A stretch of 64,000 bases of DNA. Source: Alteromonas macleodii ATCC 27126 (lineage in GTDB: Bacteria > Pseudomonadota > Gammaproteobacteria > Enterobacterales > Alteromonadaceae). Made by a program: the position numbers and the translations under genes. Positions within the stretch are counted from its first letter, which is position 1, and each line of letters starts with the position of its first letter. A model generated the notes under the pieces. It did no database searches. It saw only the letters and a list, made by a program, of their open reading frames with translations, and was not told where the DNA came from. Of the stretch, positions 1 through 9,314 are shown piece by piece. The stretch spans positions 4,340,001-4,404,000 of the forward strand of contig NC_018632.1 of the NCBI RefSeq assembly GCF_000172635.2. Direction: 5' to 3'.

Positions 1-482
1 ATAAGTTGCGGATAAGTCGAAAGAATCTTCTTTACCGCCGTTGTTTTTCCGCTACCTGAACAGCCTATAAGCGTTGTGCTTTGGACTGAGCGATCTGTTG
101 TGGGGAAAACGTTAATAGTCGCCTCTTTTCCTTGGGTTTTTAGATAGTTTTCTTGGATAACTTCTTTATCTAGGTTCTTTGCGGGGTTCCGTTTAACATA
201 GCCGCTACGAATCATAAGCGATAGCTTCTTTTCCAAATTTAAATGACTTGGAAGAGGGTGAAAAAAATCACCATCCATAAGCTTGGCAATAGCGTGAATT
301 CTTAAATTAGCATGCATATTTAGCTCTGCTTCGCTATGCGCAGGCCTTGATGCAAGAGCCTTTGCGAGAGCAATATCATCAACGCAGATTTGGGGCAACG
401 CTTCAATAAGCGGATTACCTCGGTATTCAGCTAAGCCCGGGTCGCTATAGCTTGCCGTTACTGATGTTTGAGTAGTTTTCAT
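1..482 (-). CDS. tnsC: TnsC, AAA+ transposition regulator (5' part only)
   Basis: About 160 N-terminal residues are visible before the window edge. The ATG (480-482 on the minus strand) overlaps the tnsB TGA as ATGA, indicating translational coupling. A Walker A motif, GCSGSGKTT, sits at residues 140-148, which fits TnsC, where an N-terminal TnsD/TnsA-contacting region precedes the ATPase core. TnsC is the ATP-dependent matchmaker that carries target choice from TnsD to the TnsAB transposase. Walker B and the C-terminus are not visible. Gene order and the Walker motif make the call firm. Confidence 0.92.
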   Translation of the reverse strand, partial: MKTTQTSVTASYSDPGLAEYRGNPLIEALPQICVDDIALAKALASRPAHSEAELNMHANLRIHAIAKLMDGDFFHPLPSHLNLEKKLSLMIRSGYVKRNPAKNLDKEVIQENYLKTQGKEATINVFPTTDRSVQSTTLIGCSGSGKTTAVKKILSTYPQL

Positions 483-2572
483 TCGTCATCTCCAAAAATG
501 TCATCTGGAATTTCGGGTGCCTCAAAGCTGGCAGGCTTTTTTATCGGTTCTACGTTATTTGGTATTTTTTGATTCGGGCTATGCTTTTTCGCTCCGACAG
601 AGCGAGATTTTCGTTCATCAGCCAGCGCTTGCTTTTTATTTGCCTTTATCGCACTCACTCTCGAACGCGCAGATGCGTCTGAGGTATTTCCTTTGTGACG
701 TTTCATCGCCGCTCTTATACGGTTTTCAATTCCTTCTTCCGCATCAAGCTGTTTGCTTTTATTAGCTTTTGCTTCAATATCGCCCATTAGCTTCACAGCA
801 CGATTTGTTTGCTTGGCTTCATAAAACGTCATGTCTTGAAATGCACGGCTACGTTCAGTGAGGTTAGCGGCCCAGAACACTTGCTCTTGTTCTTTGGGAA
901 ATATGTATATGCTGTTTGTGCTGCGTGGGTCGTAAGCAATTTCAACTTTTTTAGGCCTTGTACGATGCTTATCCCTTAAAAACCAACCAGCCTTAAATGC
1001 TTCAGGGCAGCTAAACGTCAAAGACTGAAACTTTATTCCCTCATTAGAAACTGTAGCCATTTCTCTTGGCAGAGTGTGAACTTTGAACTCTTTAACACCA
1101 GCGCTCCTCAACAGACCAGACCGATTCTCTATACCCCACTGCCACAAATTCTTTGGAGTACGTGGTAATTCGTCAGGTATACCAGCGTCAGCATCATACT
1201 TTTTCATAACACTTAAATTGTGCTTATAGATTAGTAATACAAGAATTTCTTCCAGCTCTAAAAGTGTTAATTGAGCGTCAAGACGATAGTCTTTTCCTCC
1301 ACGCTTTTTCACCGTTTCTGACGTTACTGCACCGGGAGTGTATGGTATGAAGTCGGCTTGGAGTGTCCTAAATCTTTGCTCGACTATACCCTTAGCGTCA
1401 CCTCTGCGAGCTTTAGCATTCTCGATACGAACGTTATAAGTGTTAACTAACGATTCCGATTGATGAGTAAGTAGCTCACCTTTGTCAGCTAGAATAGCAG
1501 TAGGTAGACCAATTGCTGGCCAGTCTTCAAATTCAATTGGTATACCTAGTCTCTTACAAACGTCGACTTTGTTCTCTAGACAATTTGCAATGCACATCAT
1601 GGCAAGCACATATGAAGGAGGTTCAAACGTCAGATAATAACCTACGACTAACCGAGAAAAGACGTCAATAGTTAGCATAAGTGTTGGTCGGCCTATGATT
1701 TTGGTAGAGTCTTTATCGCTAACTAAATATAAATCAACAATCGTAGCATCGAACTCAAATCTATCACCGGGCGCAAGTACTTGTGCCGTAGCAGTACTTT
1801 TTAGAGGCCTAATATCCTTTTCGTAGTCAATTTTTGAGCTTCTCAATTTTGCGGTATCAGAAGCGTCATACTCCATTTTAAAAAAATGTTTTAACTGTAG
1901 GATCGTCGGATAATCTTGGCTTTGGATGTCGGGATACTTCTTTCTAAATTCCAGCTCTACTTTACTCTGGACTTTAGTCCAAGGCATTCGCGTCACTTTT
2001 AAATAGTACGAGTCGATTGCCTTCCTAAAAAGCTCCTTAATGTTTTCATCAATAGGAATACCAGTTCCAGATGTGACTGTTCGTTTCCTGCCTACTTTTT
2101 TATCTGTTATCTTGCGAGTCTTATTTCGTGCACCCTGCTTTTGAAAATCGGGTAACAATGCCGCTTTATTTTGGCCTCGCTGCAAAAACTTGCGTGTTAA
2201 AGTGTAAAAATGTTTTATCGAGTAGGTCGCCTTACTACCATCTACAACCTCTTTGTAAAGCGCGGGCCACGCGTGGCGATGCAACCGTAACGGGTTATTG
2301 TTCACGTTTTGCATCACTTCCCAAATTTCTTCAAGACGTCGCTTTTGCGATGCAGAAGGTTGTTTTAGTGCATTGCTGACAAAAGGGTCTGGGATTATCT
2401 CAGAGCATCTTTCTTTGAGTGCACTGATAATTTCCTGTTTATCAAAAAGCTCAGGATTAGCGTACTTATCATTGATATCGATCCATAGAATATCATCAGG
2501 AAGTATATCTAGAATCCGAAACTGCCGCTCAGCATGAGAAACAACCGCATTAACCAACAGCATAAAGGCCAC
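479..2572 (-). CDS. tnsB: TnsB, DDE transposase of Tn7-like element
   Basis: A 697-residue protein, about the length of Tn7 TnsB. TnsB binds the transposon ends and cuts and joins the 3' strands. The retroviral-integrase-like core shows the acidic triad at D275 (FEFDATIVD), D363 (LADKGE) and E398 (GIVEQR); E. coli TnsB has D273, D361 and E396, so spacing is preserved. The N-terminal part should hold the end-binding helix-turn-helix domains, and the basic C-terminal tail (about residues 610-670) is the region that contacts TnsC in Tn7. The start overlaps the 3' end of tnsA by 23 bp and the stop overlaps tnsC, so the three genes form one tightly coupled operon. Confidence 0.96.
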   Translation of the reverse strand: MAFMLLVNAVVSHAERQFRILDILPDDILWIDINDKYANPELFDKQEIISALKERCSEIIPDPFVSNALKQPSASQKRRLEEIWEVMQNVNNNPLRLHRHAWPALYKEVVDGSKATYSIKHFYTLTRKFLQRGQNKAALLPDFQKQGARNKTRKITDKKVGRKRTVTSGTGIPIDENIKELFRKAIDSYYLKVTRMPWTKVQSKVELEFRKKYPDIQSQDYPTILQLKHFFKMEYDASDTAKLRSSKIDYEKDIRPLKSTATAQVLAPGDRFEFDATIVDLYLVSDKDSTKIIGRPTLMLTIDVFSRLVVGYYLTFEPPSYVLAMMCIANCLENKVDVCKRLGIPIEFEDWPAIGLPTAILADKGELLTHQSESLVNTYNVRIENAKARRGDAKGIVEQRFRTLQADFIPYTPGAVTSETVKKRGGKDYRLDAQLTLLELEEILVLLIYKHNLSVMKKYDADAGIPDELPRTPKNLWQWGIENRSGLLRSAGVKEFKVHTLPREMATVSNEGIKFQSLTFSCPEAFKAGWFLRDKHRTRPKKVEIAYDPRSTNSIYIFPKEQEQVFWAANLTERSRAFQDMTFYEAKQTNRAVKLMGDIEAKANKSKQLDAEEGIENRIRAAMKRHKGNTSDASARSRVSAIKANKKQALADERKSRSVGAKKHSPNQKIPNNVEPIKKPASFEAPEIPDDIFGDDE

Positions 2573-3368
2573 CGGTATTCACATTGTCAGAAACAGAAAT
2601 AAGGTCACCACAATTTAGGTTTTGATATGGCTGACTGATATCGAATACGAAGATTCTATAAGCGAAAGCATTCCTTATCAGCATTAGTGAGTTACCAGTA
2701 GGTTGTCCATGTCGCCTGTCATACAATGCACAGGCTTTTGCAAGCTTTAACTCGGGGGTATCTTTTATTTCATACCACAGATCCATAACTTGAGATTCGA
2801 AGCTTTTTTCCAAATGTAAGTTTTTACCACCTAACATCCAATCGACATTGGCCTGTTGAATATGGGGGATATCCAGCTCTGTAATTAACTTCCATTCAAT
2901 TCCTTTGGCTAAGCAACACCGTCTCTCTATTTCTAGTTTGGCAACAGTCTCTTTATTCATAAGATCTTCAATGTATTTGACCTGAACGGCTGTCCGTCGA
3001 TTTTCAAGAGAGTCGTAGCTTAAGAGTAGGTCCGTAGTAAAAATATGAAATTTGTTACCTTTTTTCGGATGTTTAATACCAGCCTCTTCTGCCACGGTAA
3101 GCGATGTTTCTAAGTCGAAGGGATACTGTTCGCGAATATCTGTTATAGATTCGTTCCAGTCGCAAAGTGAGAATGCTAGAAATTCAAGTTTTGAAAGTAG
3201 ATGTACAACTCTACCCGAGGTATGGGAGAGTGCTCGATAGCTTGTACCATCGCTAGAGATTTCTTGAATACGGATCCATGGTTGGTATGTGAGTCCACGG
3301 CCCACACCTCTGCCGCTTTCGAAGCGCTTTTTAATTTCTTCTTTTGTCAGCCATTCAAGCTTTTTCAT
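2550..3368 (-). CDS. tnsA: TnsA, endonuclease subunit of the Tn7-like transposase
   Basis: A 272-residue protein (Tn7 TnsA has 273). TnsA cuts the 5' strands at the transposon ends so that, with TnsB, the element moves by cut-and-paste. The restriction-enzyme-like active site is visible as E62 (KLEFLAF), D113 (FTTDLLL), Q129 and K131 (VQVKY), each one residue off the E. coli positions 63, 114, 130 and 132. The gene is first in the tns operon and its ATG lies 149 bp inside the transposon end. Upstream is a perfect 10-bp inverted repeat that includes its likely Shine-Dalgarno, GGTGAG, eight bases before the ATG. Confidence 0.96.
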   Translation of the reverse strand: MKKLEWLTKEEIKKRFESGRGVGRGLTYQPWIRIQEISSDGTSYRALSHTSGRVVHLLSKLEFLAFSLCDWNESITDIREQYPFDLETSLTVAEEAGIKHPKKGNKFHIFTTDLLLSYDSLENRRTAVQVKYIEDLMNKETVAKLEIERRCCLAKGIEWKLITELDIPHIQQANVDWMLGGKNLHLEKSFESQVMDLWYEIKDTPELKLAKACALYDRRHGQPTGNSLMLIRNAFAYRIFVFDISQPYQNLNCGDLISVSDNVNTGGLYAVG

Positions 3369-3370
3369 TG

Positions 3371-3406
3371 TTTATGCTCACCAATCTCCTATTTGATGAG
3401 CATAAA
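3371..3406. promoter_or_regulatory. Perfect 10-bp inverted repeat in the tnsA leader
   Basis: TTTATGCTCA at 3371-3380 is the exact reverse complement of TGAGCATAAA at 3397-3406, with a 16-base spacer. It lies between the innermost TnsB box, which it overlaps, and the tnsA ATG. In RNA, the arm nearest the start codon includes part of the GGTGAG Shine-Dalgarno. It could be an operator or an RNA hairpin limiting tnsA translation; there is no U-tract, so it is not a terminator. Confidence 0.6.
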
Positions 3407-3517
3407 CCAAGATTTTTTATAAACCAAACTTACGTCGATTTATTTTAACCAAACCAAATATAATATCACTTGAACCAAATATAATACTGCTTAAACCAAA
3501 TTTAATAAGCTCTGACA
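3404..3517 (-). repeat. Tn7R-like end with TnsB-binding repeats
   Basis: The core TTTGGTT (minus strand; AACCAAA on plus) recurs at 3493-3500, 3472-3479, 3451-3457, 3421-3427 and, partly, 3404-3410. The outer three copies are spaced 21 bp apart, like the overlapping 22-bp TnsB sites of Tn7R. The end begins TGTCAGAGC on the minus strand at 3517. The packed array identifies this as the right end, the one always next to glmS. Boundaries come from the TGT terminus plus the 25-bp rule; the distal end is not available to confirm them. Confidence 0.88.
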
Positions 3518-3575
3518 CGAATAAGTGCTTCAGCTGTGTGCTTTATTCCACCGTAACCGACTTCGCCAAGTTACG
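3518..3575 (-). other. attTn7 site: glmS 3' end plus 25-bp spacer
   Basis: The conserved last codons of glmS are where TnsD binds in Tn7 systems, and insertion occurs 25 bp past the stop. Here the stop codon is at 3543-3545 and the transposon begins at 3517, leaving exactly 25 bp (3518-3542). The glmS reading frame is therefore intact. CGAAT at 3518-3522 should recur at the far end of the element. Confidence 0.88.
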
Positions 3576-5375
3576 CGGCTGGTCAACGTCGGTGCCCTTA
3601 ATTAGCGCTACGTAGTAGCTCAAAAGCTGTAGTGGCAAGGTATAAATGATAGGTGCGATTGGTTCGTCGCAGTGCGGTACGTTGATAACGCGCATGGTTT
3701 CATCACCTTCAAACGCCGCATCTTTATCCGCAAATACGTACATGATGCCGCCACGGGCACGTACTTCTTCAACGTTCGACTTTAGCTTCTCGAGGAGTTC
3801 GTTGTTCGGTGCAACCACAATAACGGGCATTTCGTCATCAATAAGCGCAAGTGGGCCGTGTTTCAATTCACCAGACGCATACGCTTCCGCATGAATATAA
3901 GAAATCTCTTTAAGCTTAAGCGCTCCTTCCATGGCAATAGGGTATTGATCGCCACGACCTAGGAACAAGCTGTGGTTCTTATCTGCAAATTCTTCAGCTA
4001 AATCTTCAATGCCACCAGTTATCGCTAAGGTCTCTTCAAGCTTTGCAGGCAGACTATGAAGCGCAGAGACAATAGCTTTGCTGTCAGCGTCTGTCATGCC
4101 GTTTTCTTTGCCCAGTGCTAGGGTAAGCATTAAGAACGCAGTGAGCTGAGTAGTGAAAGCTTTGGTAGACGCAACGCCAATTTCCGCGCCAGCGCGGGTC
4201 ATAAATGCAAGGTCTGACTCGCGTACTAATGACGAACCCTGAACGTTACAGATAGTCAAACTAGACATATAGCCCAGCTCTTTTGCTAAGCGAAGGGCAG
4301 CTAACGTATCGGCTGTCTCACCTGATTGAGAGATAGTAATAAGCAGGCTGTTTGGGTGCACTACTGACTTGCGGTAACGGAATTCTGATGCAATTTCTAC
4401 GTTGCACGACACATTTGCATATTGTTCTAGCCAATAGCGCGCCGTCATACCCGCATGGTAGCTGGTACCACAGGCAATAATTTGTACATGCTGTACTTTT
4501 TTGAATATCTCGTCAGCACCTTTACCAAATATGTCAGCAGTAAGTCCGTTTTCGTCAATACGATCTTTAAGCGCATTACGAACAACGGTTGGCTGCTCGT
4601 GAATTTCCTTAAGCATGTAGTGGCGGTAACCCGCTTTGTCACCCGCGTCGTGCTCGATATTCGACTCAATCACTTCGCGTTCAACGGCATTGCCGTCTTT
4701 ATCGAAGATTTTAACGTCGCGACGAGTAATCTCTGCCACATCGCCTTCTTCTAAAAAGATAAAGCGGCGTGTCACTGGCAATAATGCCATTTGATCTGAC
4801 GCAATGAAGTTTTCGCCAAGCCCCAAACCAATTACAAGCGGGCTGCCCGAACGTGCAACCACTACGCGACTAGGATCTTCTTTATCCATGATGACGGTGC
4901 CATACGCACCGTGGAAGGTTTTAACGGCACTTTGCACAGCGTCTAGTAAAGTCTTACCTGACTTAAGCTCTTCGTGTACGGTGTGAGCAATAGTTTCTGT
5001 GTCGGTGTCGCTGGTAAAGGTATAGCCCTGCTCTTTTAACTGTGCTTTTAAGTTAACGTAGTTTTCAATAATACCATTGTGAACAACAGCTACACGTTCA
5101 GTTGAAAAGTGTGGGTGCGCATTCGCTTCAGTCACACCACCGTGCGTTGCCCAACGGGTATGAGCAATTCCAGTTGTACCCAAAGCTTCACCTTCTGCCA
5201 CCGCATCAGCAAGCTCTTGTACTTTGCCTGTACGGCGAATACGCGTAAGCGTGCCGTCGCCTTGCAATAGCGCTACGCCAGCTGAATCATAGCCGCGATA
5301 CTCCAGTCTTTTTAAACCTTCTAATAGGATTTCAACCACGTTACGCTCAGCTACAGCGCCAACTATTCCACACAT
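3543..5375 (-). CDS. glmS: Glutamine--fructose-6-phosphate aminotransferase (isomerizing)
   Basis: A 610-residue cytoplasmic enzyme, full length, making glucosamine-6-phosphate from fructose-6-phosphate and glutamine, the entry step to UDP-GlcNAc for peptidoglycan and LPS. The N-terminal class II glutaminase starts MCGIVGA, giving the catalytic Cys2 after Met removal. Two SIS isomerase domains follow (about residues 290-425 and 460-600) with SQSGETADT in the first, and the protein ends LAKSVTVE as in the family. It starts 2 bp after the upstream DeoR-type gene, so the two are co-transcribed. The Tn7-like element has displaced whatever terminator once followed it. Confidence 0.98.
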   Translation of the reverse strand: MCGIVGAVAERNVVEILLEGLKRLEYRGYDSAGVALLQGDGTLTRIRRTGKVQELADAVAEGEALGTTGIAHTRWATHGGVTEANAHPHFSTERVAVVHNGIIENYVNLKAQLKEQGYTFTSDTDTETIAHTVHEELKSGKTLLDAVQSAVKTFHGAYGTVIMDKEDPSRVVVARSGSPLVIGLGLGENFIASDQMALLPVTRRFIFLEEGDVAEITRRDVKIFDKDGNAVEREVIESNIEHDAGDKAGYRHYMLKEIHEQPTVVRNALKDRIDENGLTADIFGKGADEIFKKVQHVQIIACGTSYHAGMTARYWLEQYANVSCNVEIASEFRYRKSVVHPNSLLITISQSGETADTLAALRLAKELGYMSSLTICNVQGSSLVRESDLAFMTRAGAEIGVASTKAFTTQLTAFLMLTLALGKENGMTDADSKAIVSALHSLPAKLEETLAITGGIEDLAEEFADKNHSLFLGRGDQYPIAMEGALKLKEISYIHAEAYASGELKHGPLALIDDEMPVIVVAPNNELLEKLKSNVEEVRARGGIMYVFADKDAAFEGDETMRVINVPHCDEPIAPIIYTLPLQLLSYYVALIKGTDVDQPRNLAKSVTVE

Positions 5376-5377
5376 AA

Positions 5378-6262
5378 TTATTCTCCACTCGGCGCTGCAA
5401 TAAGTACTGTCACGCCCTGATTTTCAATATTAAGTTTGTCTTGTTCACAAATGCCTTCATCAGTGATCAAAACAGAAATGTTTTTCCAGCTTAGCTCTAG
5501 GTTAGGCATTTTATGCGTTAATTTCTTTGAGCTGGCTACTATAACCACCTTACTCGCCGCCACAGCCATGGCGCGGGTTACACCAATAAGCTCGTTAAAG
5601 GTGGTGGTGCCTCTATTGACATCTATGCCCGCGGCACCAATAAACGCAAAGTCAAAACTATAGGCACTAACCAACTGTTCAGCCATAGCGCCTTGAAACG
5701 ACTGAGATTGGGCATCCCATGTGCCCCCTACCATTAACACCGTCGGCTCTTTTTCACTTTGGGTAAGGTAATTGGCGGTTGATAATGTGTTGGTCATTAC
5801 CACTAAATCATCGGCATGTGATAAATGGGGTAAGATGGATGCGGTGGTAGACCCGCAGTCTATAACGAGCTTATTGCCCGGTTTGACCAAGCTCGCTGCA
5901 AGTTGGCCTATAGCGTTAATTGCTGGGCTAGTAGTTGAATTCGCGAAAGGGTCACTGGTAATAAACTGAGATGGCCCAGCATTTGAGTTGGTAGATGATG
6001 GTACAGGCACTGCGCCACCAAACTGTCGAATCAGTAAACCTTGCTGCGAAAGGGCTGCGAGATCTTTTCTAATGGTGACTTCAGACGTAGCAAAACGCAC
6101 GGCCAAATCTTCAACTTGAGATTGACCATGCTCTTTCACCCACGCCACTATCTGCTGGCGGCGCTGTTCAACCGATTTACTACTTTTCAATATAACCTCA
6201 TGCTCTTGCCGCCTTCTCGCTAAACCTTTCTGTACGCGTTGTTCCAATTGAGAACAAGCCAT
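5378..6262 (-). CDS. DeoR/GlpR-family regulator next to glmS
   Basis: A DeoR-type repressor: an N-terminal winged helix-turn-helix with the family signature ([16 protein letters not shown], about residues 62-77) and a C-terminal sugar-phosphate sensing domain containing DCGSTT. It lies directly upstream of glmS with a 2-bp gap and probably adjusts GlmS supply to amino-sugar phosphates; the effector is inferred. The ATG at 6262 has no Shine-Dalgarno and adds about 24 residues ahead of the usual family start. A TTG at 6190 is preceded by GAGG at ideal distance and would give a 270-residue protein, so 6190 may be the real start. Operator-like CTTTC repeats lie upstream. Confidence 0.88.
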   Translation of the reverse strand: MACSQLEQRVQKGLARRRQEHEVILKSSKSVEQRRQQIVAWVKEHGQSQVEDLAVRFATSEVTIRKDLAALSQQGLLIRQFGGAVPVPSSTNSNAGPSQFITSDPFANSTTSPAINAIGQLAASLVKPGNKLVIDCGSTTASILPHLSHADDLVVMTNTLSTANYLTQSEKEPTVLMVGGTWDAQSQSFQGAMAEQLVSAYSFDFAFIGAAGIDVNRGTTTFNELIGVTRAMAVAASKVVIVASSKKLTHKMPNLELSWKNISVLITDEGICEQDKLNIENQGVTVLIAAPSGE

Positions 6263-6310
6263 GAAAAGTCTGCAAAACAGTCCGCAAACACACCTTCAAC
6301 ATTCAATCAT

Positions 6311-6348
6311 AACTTTCAAAACGAAAGTTATTAGTTTTAAAGTGAAAG
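6311..6348 (-). promoter_or_regulatory. Operator-like CTTTC repeats upstream of the DeoR-type gene
   Basis: AACTTTC at 6311-6317 and GAAAGTT at 6323-6329 form a perfect inverted repeat around AAAAC. On the minus strand the site reads CTTTCGTTTTGAAAG, and a second copy, CTTTCACTTTAAAAC, lies at 6334-6348. DeoR-family repressors such as AgaR use CTTTCGTTT-type repeats, so autoregulation of the regulator-glmS pair is likely. Confidence 0.6.
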
Positions 6349-6387
6349 CATCGTAAGTTAAATTGAAACGACGATCAAGGTAATTGT

Positions 6388-7428
6388 TTAATTAAACGCC
6401 AGCGATTTCTTTTGAGCACTCGCTTTTATGGCTAGCTCAATGACTTTGATAACAGGTACGACCGTACTCGCGTCAGCCGGCGAGAATTTACCGTCTTCAA
6501 TAGCGTGAGCAAGGCGATTGAAAAACGTGAGATATTCACCCTTCAATGTTGTCACCGTCTCTTCAACTAGCTGGCCGCTTTCATTGACCACAGCTAGCAC
6601 GCCATGCTCGTTATCTTTTGTAATCGCCCAGTGTTCATCATCAAAGGATAGCTCTGCACGCAATTGATCTTCTTGCGGATCTAAATAGAACTTTCGAAAG
6701 CTGCCTTTTGTGCCTTGCAAGTCGTAGCGCAATGTCGCGCTGGCCTGAAAAGCTGAACTACCTAGCTTTACAACTTTATCAACATAGTGAAGTGTTACAT
6801 CGAACGTGTCATCTGACTGTCCATTTTCACGCAAGACCTGTATGTTTGCCGACACTTCTTCCGGCTCGCCGAAAAGCTGTAGCGCTTGGTCGATTAAGTG
6901 GGGACCTAAATCCCAGAAGATACCGCTTCCTGGCCCTGCATTTTCACGCCACCTGTCTCGTGGTACTGGGCGAAATCGATCGAAGCGGCTTTCCAAACGT
7001 TTAATGTCGCCAAGTTTTTCATCGTTAATTAGCTGCTTAATCGTAAGAAAATCGCCATCAAAACGTCTGTTGTGATAAACACAAAGCTGTTTATTTTGAG
7101 AATGTGCAAGCTCTACTAAAGCCTCTGCTTCTTCACTATCTAATGTAAATGGCTTTTCTACCAATACGTGACAGCTGTGCTCTAATGCCAGTTTCGCCTG
7201 TGGCCCATGAAGGTGATTTGGGGTTGTAATAACCACCAAATCTACATCGTGAATTTTAAGCGCTTCTTCCAACGAGCCATACACTTCAGCATGGGGTAAA
7301 ACTGCGTTAACCACATCAGGTTTTGAAGAGATAACCACATCGACAGAGAACTGCGGTAGATAATTTAGAAATGGCAAATGAAAGGTTGTGGCGGAAAATC
7401 CAAAGCCAACCAGAAGTGTAGATATCAT
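6388..7428 (-). CDS. Gfo/Idh/MocA-family NAD(P)-dependent oxidoreductase
   Basis: A 346-residue dehydrogenase with an N-terminal Rossmann fold (LLVGFGFSA near the start), the family motif VEKPFT around residue 93 and the C-terminal substrate domain (WDLGPHLIDQ). It is of the YdgJ/YhhX type; the sugar substrate cannot be read from sequence. The ATG at 7428 is chosen because AAGGAT precedes it at a good distance and the Rossmann strand begins right after; an ATG at 7470 would add 14 odd residues. It lies between glmU and the DeoR-type gene in the same direction but with gaps on both sides, so it probably has its own promoter. Confidence 0.85.
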   Translation of the reverse strand: MISTLLVGFGFSATTFHLPFLNYLPQFSVDVVISSKPDVVNAVLPHAEVYGSLEEALKIHDVDLVVITTPNHLHGPQAKLALEHSCHVLVEKPFTLDSEEAEALVELAHSQNKQLCVYHNRRFDGDFLTIKQLINDEKLGDIKRLESRFDRFRPVPRDRWRENAGPGSGIFWDLGPHLIDQALQLFGEPEEVSANIQVLRENGQSDDTFDVTLHYVDKVVKLGSSAFQASATLRYDLQGTKGSFRKFYLDPQEDQLRAELSFDDEHWAITKDNEHGVLAVVNESGQLVEETVTTLKGEYLTFFNRLAHAIEDGKFSPADASTVVPVIKVIELAIKASAQKKSLAFN

Positions 7429-7637
7429 CGCATATCCTTGTGTAACGAGAATTAAGAGGTAAGTAAACACACACTATCAGTAATGATAGATAGGGGAAAC
7501 CTTAGATAGTTCATTATTTAGAAGACAGATAGCTGAATGAGTTGCGTTTACAGCGACACAGTAGACGTTAATTTAAGCCCTCTGATTTTATCATCTTTCT
7601 GACTGGGCGATAGTTTGATGAGGCTGAAGAAGAAACT

Positions 7638-7671
7638 GGGCTAGCTAAACACTATTTGTGTTTGCCAGCCC
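7638..7671 (-). terminator. Probable terminator after glmU
   Basis: On the minus strand GGGCTGGCAAACAC pairs with GTGTTTAGCTAGCCC across a five-base loop (one bulge or mismatch), followed by a T-rich run AGTTTCTTCTTC. It lies about 47 bp past the glmU stop. The T-tract is broken, so strength is uncertain. Confidence 0.55.
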
Positions 7672-7717
7672 TATCTCACCATGTAACCCGTTAGCGAGCT
7701 TTAATAAGGATACGTCT

Positions 7718-9076
7718 TTATTTTTTGGTCGGGCGCGGCCAATTTGGAATATTGCGCTGCTTACCGCGGGCAACGGCTAGCGCGTCTTCGTCTACGGTTG
7801 ACGTAATCACGGAACCAGCACCTACGGTAGCCCCTTTGCCAATGCTTACAGGCGCGACAAGCGACGAGTTTGAGCCGATAAAGGCATTGTCGCCGATAAC
7901 GGTTTTGGACTTGTTCACACCGTCGTAGTTACAGGTAATTGTGCCTGCGCCAATGTTCGCTTTGGCACCCACTTCTGCATCGCCTAGGTAGGTTAAGTGA
8001 TTCGCTTTGGCGCCCTCGCCTAAAATAGCCTTCTTCATTTCCACGAAGTTACCCACTTTGGCATTTCTCTGCATTACTGCACCAGGGCGTAGTCGAGCGA
8101 AAGGCCCGACCGTACAGGCTTCACCTACACTGGCTTCTTCAACAATAGAATTAGCTTCAATTACAGCGTTATCGGCAATAGTACAGTTGCGCAGAATACA
8201 GTTTGCACCAATGTTGACGTTGCTACCAAGTGTCACCTTACCTTCAACAATAACGTTAACGTCGATAATTACGTCGTTACCGGTTTCAAGCTGGCCGCGT
8301 AAGTCAAAACGAGCAGGATCCAGCAAGGTCACGCCATTGGTCATTAGCTCCTCGGCTTGGCGACGCTGAAGCGCGCGCTCCAGGTTAGCTAACTGCAAAC
8401 GATTATTAACGCCTTCCACTTCTACCGCAGACTGTGGCTGTGCTGACTGAATTCGCTTGCCTTCGGCCGCTGCCATGGCAATAACGTCGGTAAGGTAATA
8501 CTCACCTTGCGCGTTATCATTGCTTAACTCGCCCAACCAGCGCTTAAGATCAGCACCAGACATCATCATCATACCGGTGTTAATTTCTTTAATTTCACGC
8601 TGGGCATCAGTGGCGTCTTTGTGCTCAACTATCGCGGTAATGTTGTCATTCTCACGAATAATACGGCCCATGCCTGTGGGGTCGTCTAGATTTACAGTGA
8701 GCAGTGCTAAATCACAGCTTTCCTTCACAGCTTTTAACGCACTTAGTGTCTCTTCGCGAATAAGTGGCGCGTCGCCAACCAGAACAAGCACGTCTTCATT
8801 GTCTTTAATATGAGGTGCCGCTTGCTGAACAGCGTGGCCTGTACCTAACTGTTCGGCCTGTAAGCACCAGTTTAGATTATCTTCAACAACCGTTGCCTTA
8901 AGCTGGTCGCCGCCATGACCGTAGACCAAATGAATATTGTCAGCACCCAGTGATTTTACTGTGTTGATAATTCGCTGCACCATAGGTACACCACCTACTT
9001 TGTGTAACACCTTGGGCAACGATGATTTCATACGAGTACCTTTACCCGCCGCTAAAACAACCACTGAGAAAGCCAT
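7718..9076 (-). CDS. glmU: Bifunctional UDP-GlcNAc pyrophosphorylase / GlcN-1-P acetyltransferase
   Basis: A 452-residue cytoplasmic enzyme of normal length. It acetylates glucosamine-1-phosphate and couples it to UTP, giving UDP-GlcNAc for cell wall and LPS. The N-terminal nucleotidyltransferase opens [20 protein letters not shown] and carries GTGHA and YLTD motifs. The C-terminal half (from about residue 250) is a left-handed beta-helix of hexapeptide repeats with KKAILGEG and NLSYLGDAE-like ([10 protein letters not shown]) and NYDG motifs. glmM is not in the window, but glmU and glmS lie close together as in related genomes. Confidence 0.98.
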   Translation of the reverse strand: MAFSVVVLAAGKGTRMKSSLPKVLHKVGGVPMVQRIINTVKSLGADNIHLVYGHGGDQLKATVVEDNLNWCLQAEQLGTGHAVQQAAPHIKDNEDVLVLVGDAPLIREETLSALKAVKESCDLALLTVNLDDPTGMGRIIRENDNITAIVEHKDATDAQREIKEINTGMMMMSGADLKRWLGELSNDNAQGEYYLTDVIAMAAAEGKRIQSAQPQSAVEVEGVNNRLQLANLERALQRRQAEELMTNGVTLLDPARFDLRGQLETGNDVIIDVNVIVEGKVTLGSNVNIGANCILRNCTIADNAVIEANSIVEEASVGEACTVGPFARLRPGAVMQRNAKVGNFVEMKKAILGEGAKANHLTYLGDAEVGAKANIGAGTITCNYDGVNKSKTVIGDNAFIGSNSSLVAPVSIGKGATVGAGSVITSTVDEDALAVARGKQRNIPNWPRPTKK

Positions 9077-9314
9077 ATAATTCCTTTATTTCGCAAAGAG
9101 AATGAAAAATCGGAGCATAGTGTAACCAAGGAAATAGCATATGTCAGCGGTTCATTCGTGATCAAAAGCTATTTGCAGAGTGCGAAAACTAGGTGTTTTC
9201 CTTCATTGTTATTTAGTCTAAAGTTAATGATAGTCACCTAGTAGTTCAATATTGCAACAGGTATACTTACCATTATAGGTAAAGTTCAGTCAGGCAAGGG
9301 AGCATGCGCAGTCT

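Larger units (their letters stand above)
1..3517 (-). mobile_element. Right-end portion of a Tn7-like transposon inserted at attTn7
   Basis: The stretch holds tnsA, tnsB and the start of tnsC in Tn7 order, all reading away from glmS, and ends at position 3517 with a terminal TGT (read on the minus strand). A TnsB-box array lies just inside the end. The end is separated from the glmS stop codon by 25 bp, the spacing known for Tn7. The catalytic residues of TnsA and TnsB lie within one or two positions of those of E. coli Tn7, so this is a close relative. The left end, target selectors (a TnsD/TniQ protein is expected) and cargo are outside the window. The first five host bases, CGAAT at 3518-3522, are the predicted target duplication. 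Confidence 0.93.

Noticed and set aside
2560..2580. CCACCGGT near the tnsB start as a further copy of the pectin palindrome
   Set aside because: It is within coding sequence, lacks the second half of the palindrome and has no pectin context.
1..3517. A CRISPR-guided (CAST) transposon
   Set aside because: No cas gene or repeat array is visible, and the insertion is at the standard glmS attTn7 point, which needs only TnsD. The left part is outside the window, so it cannot be excluded but is not supported.
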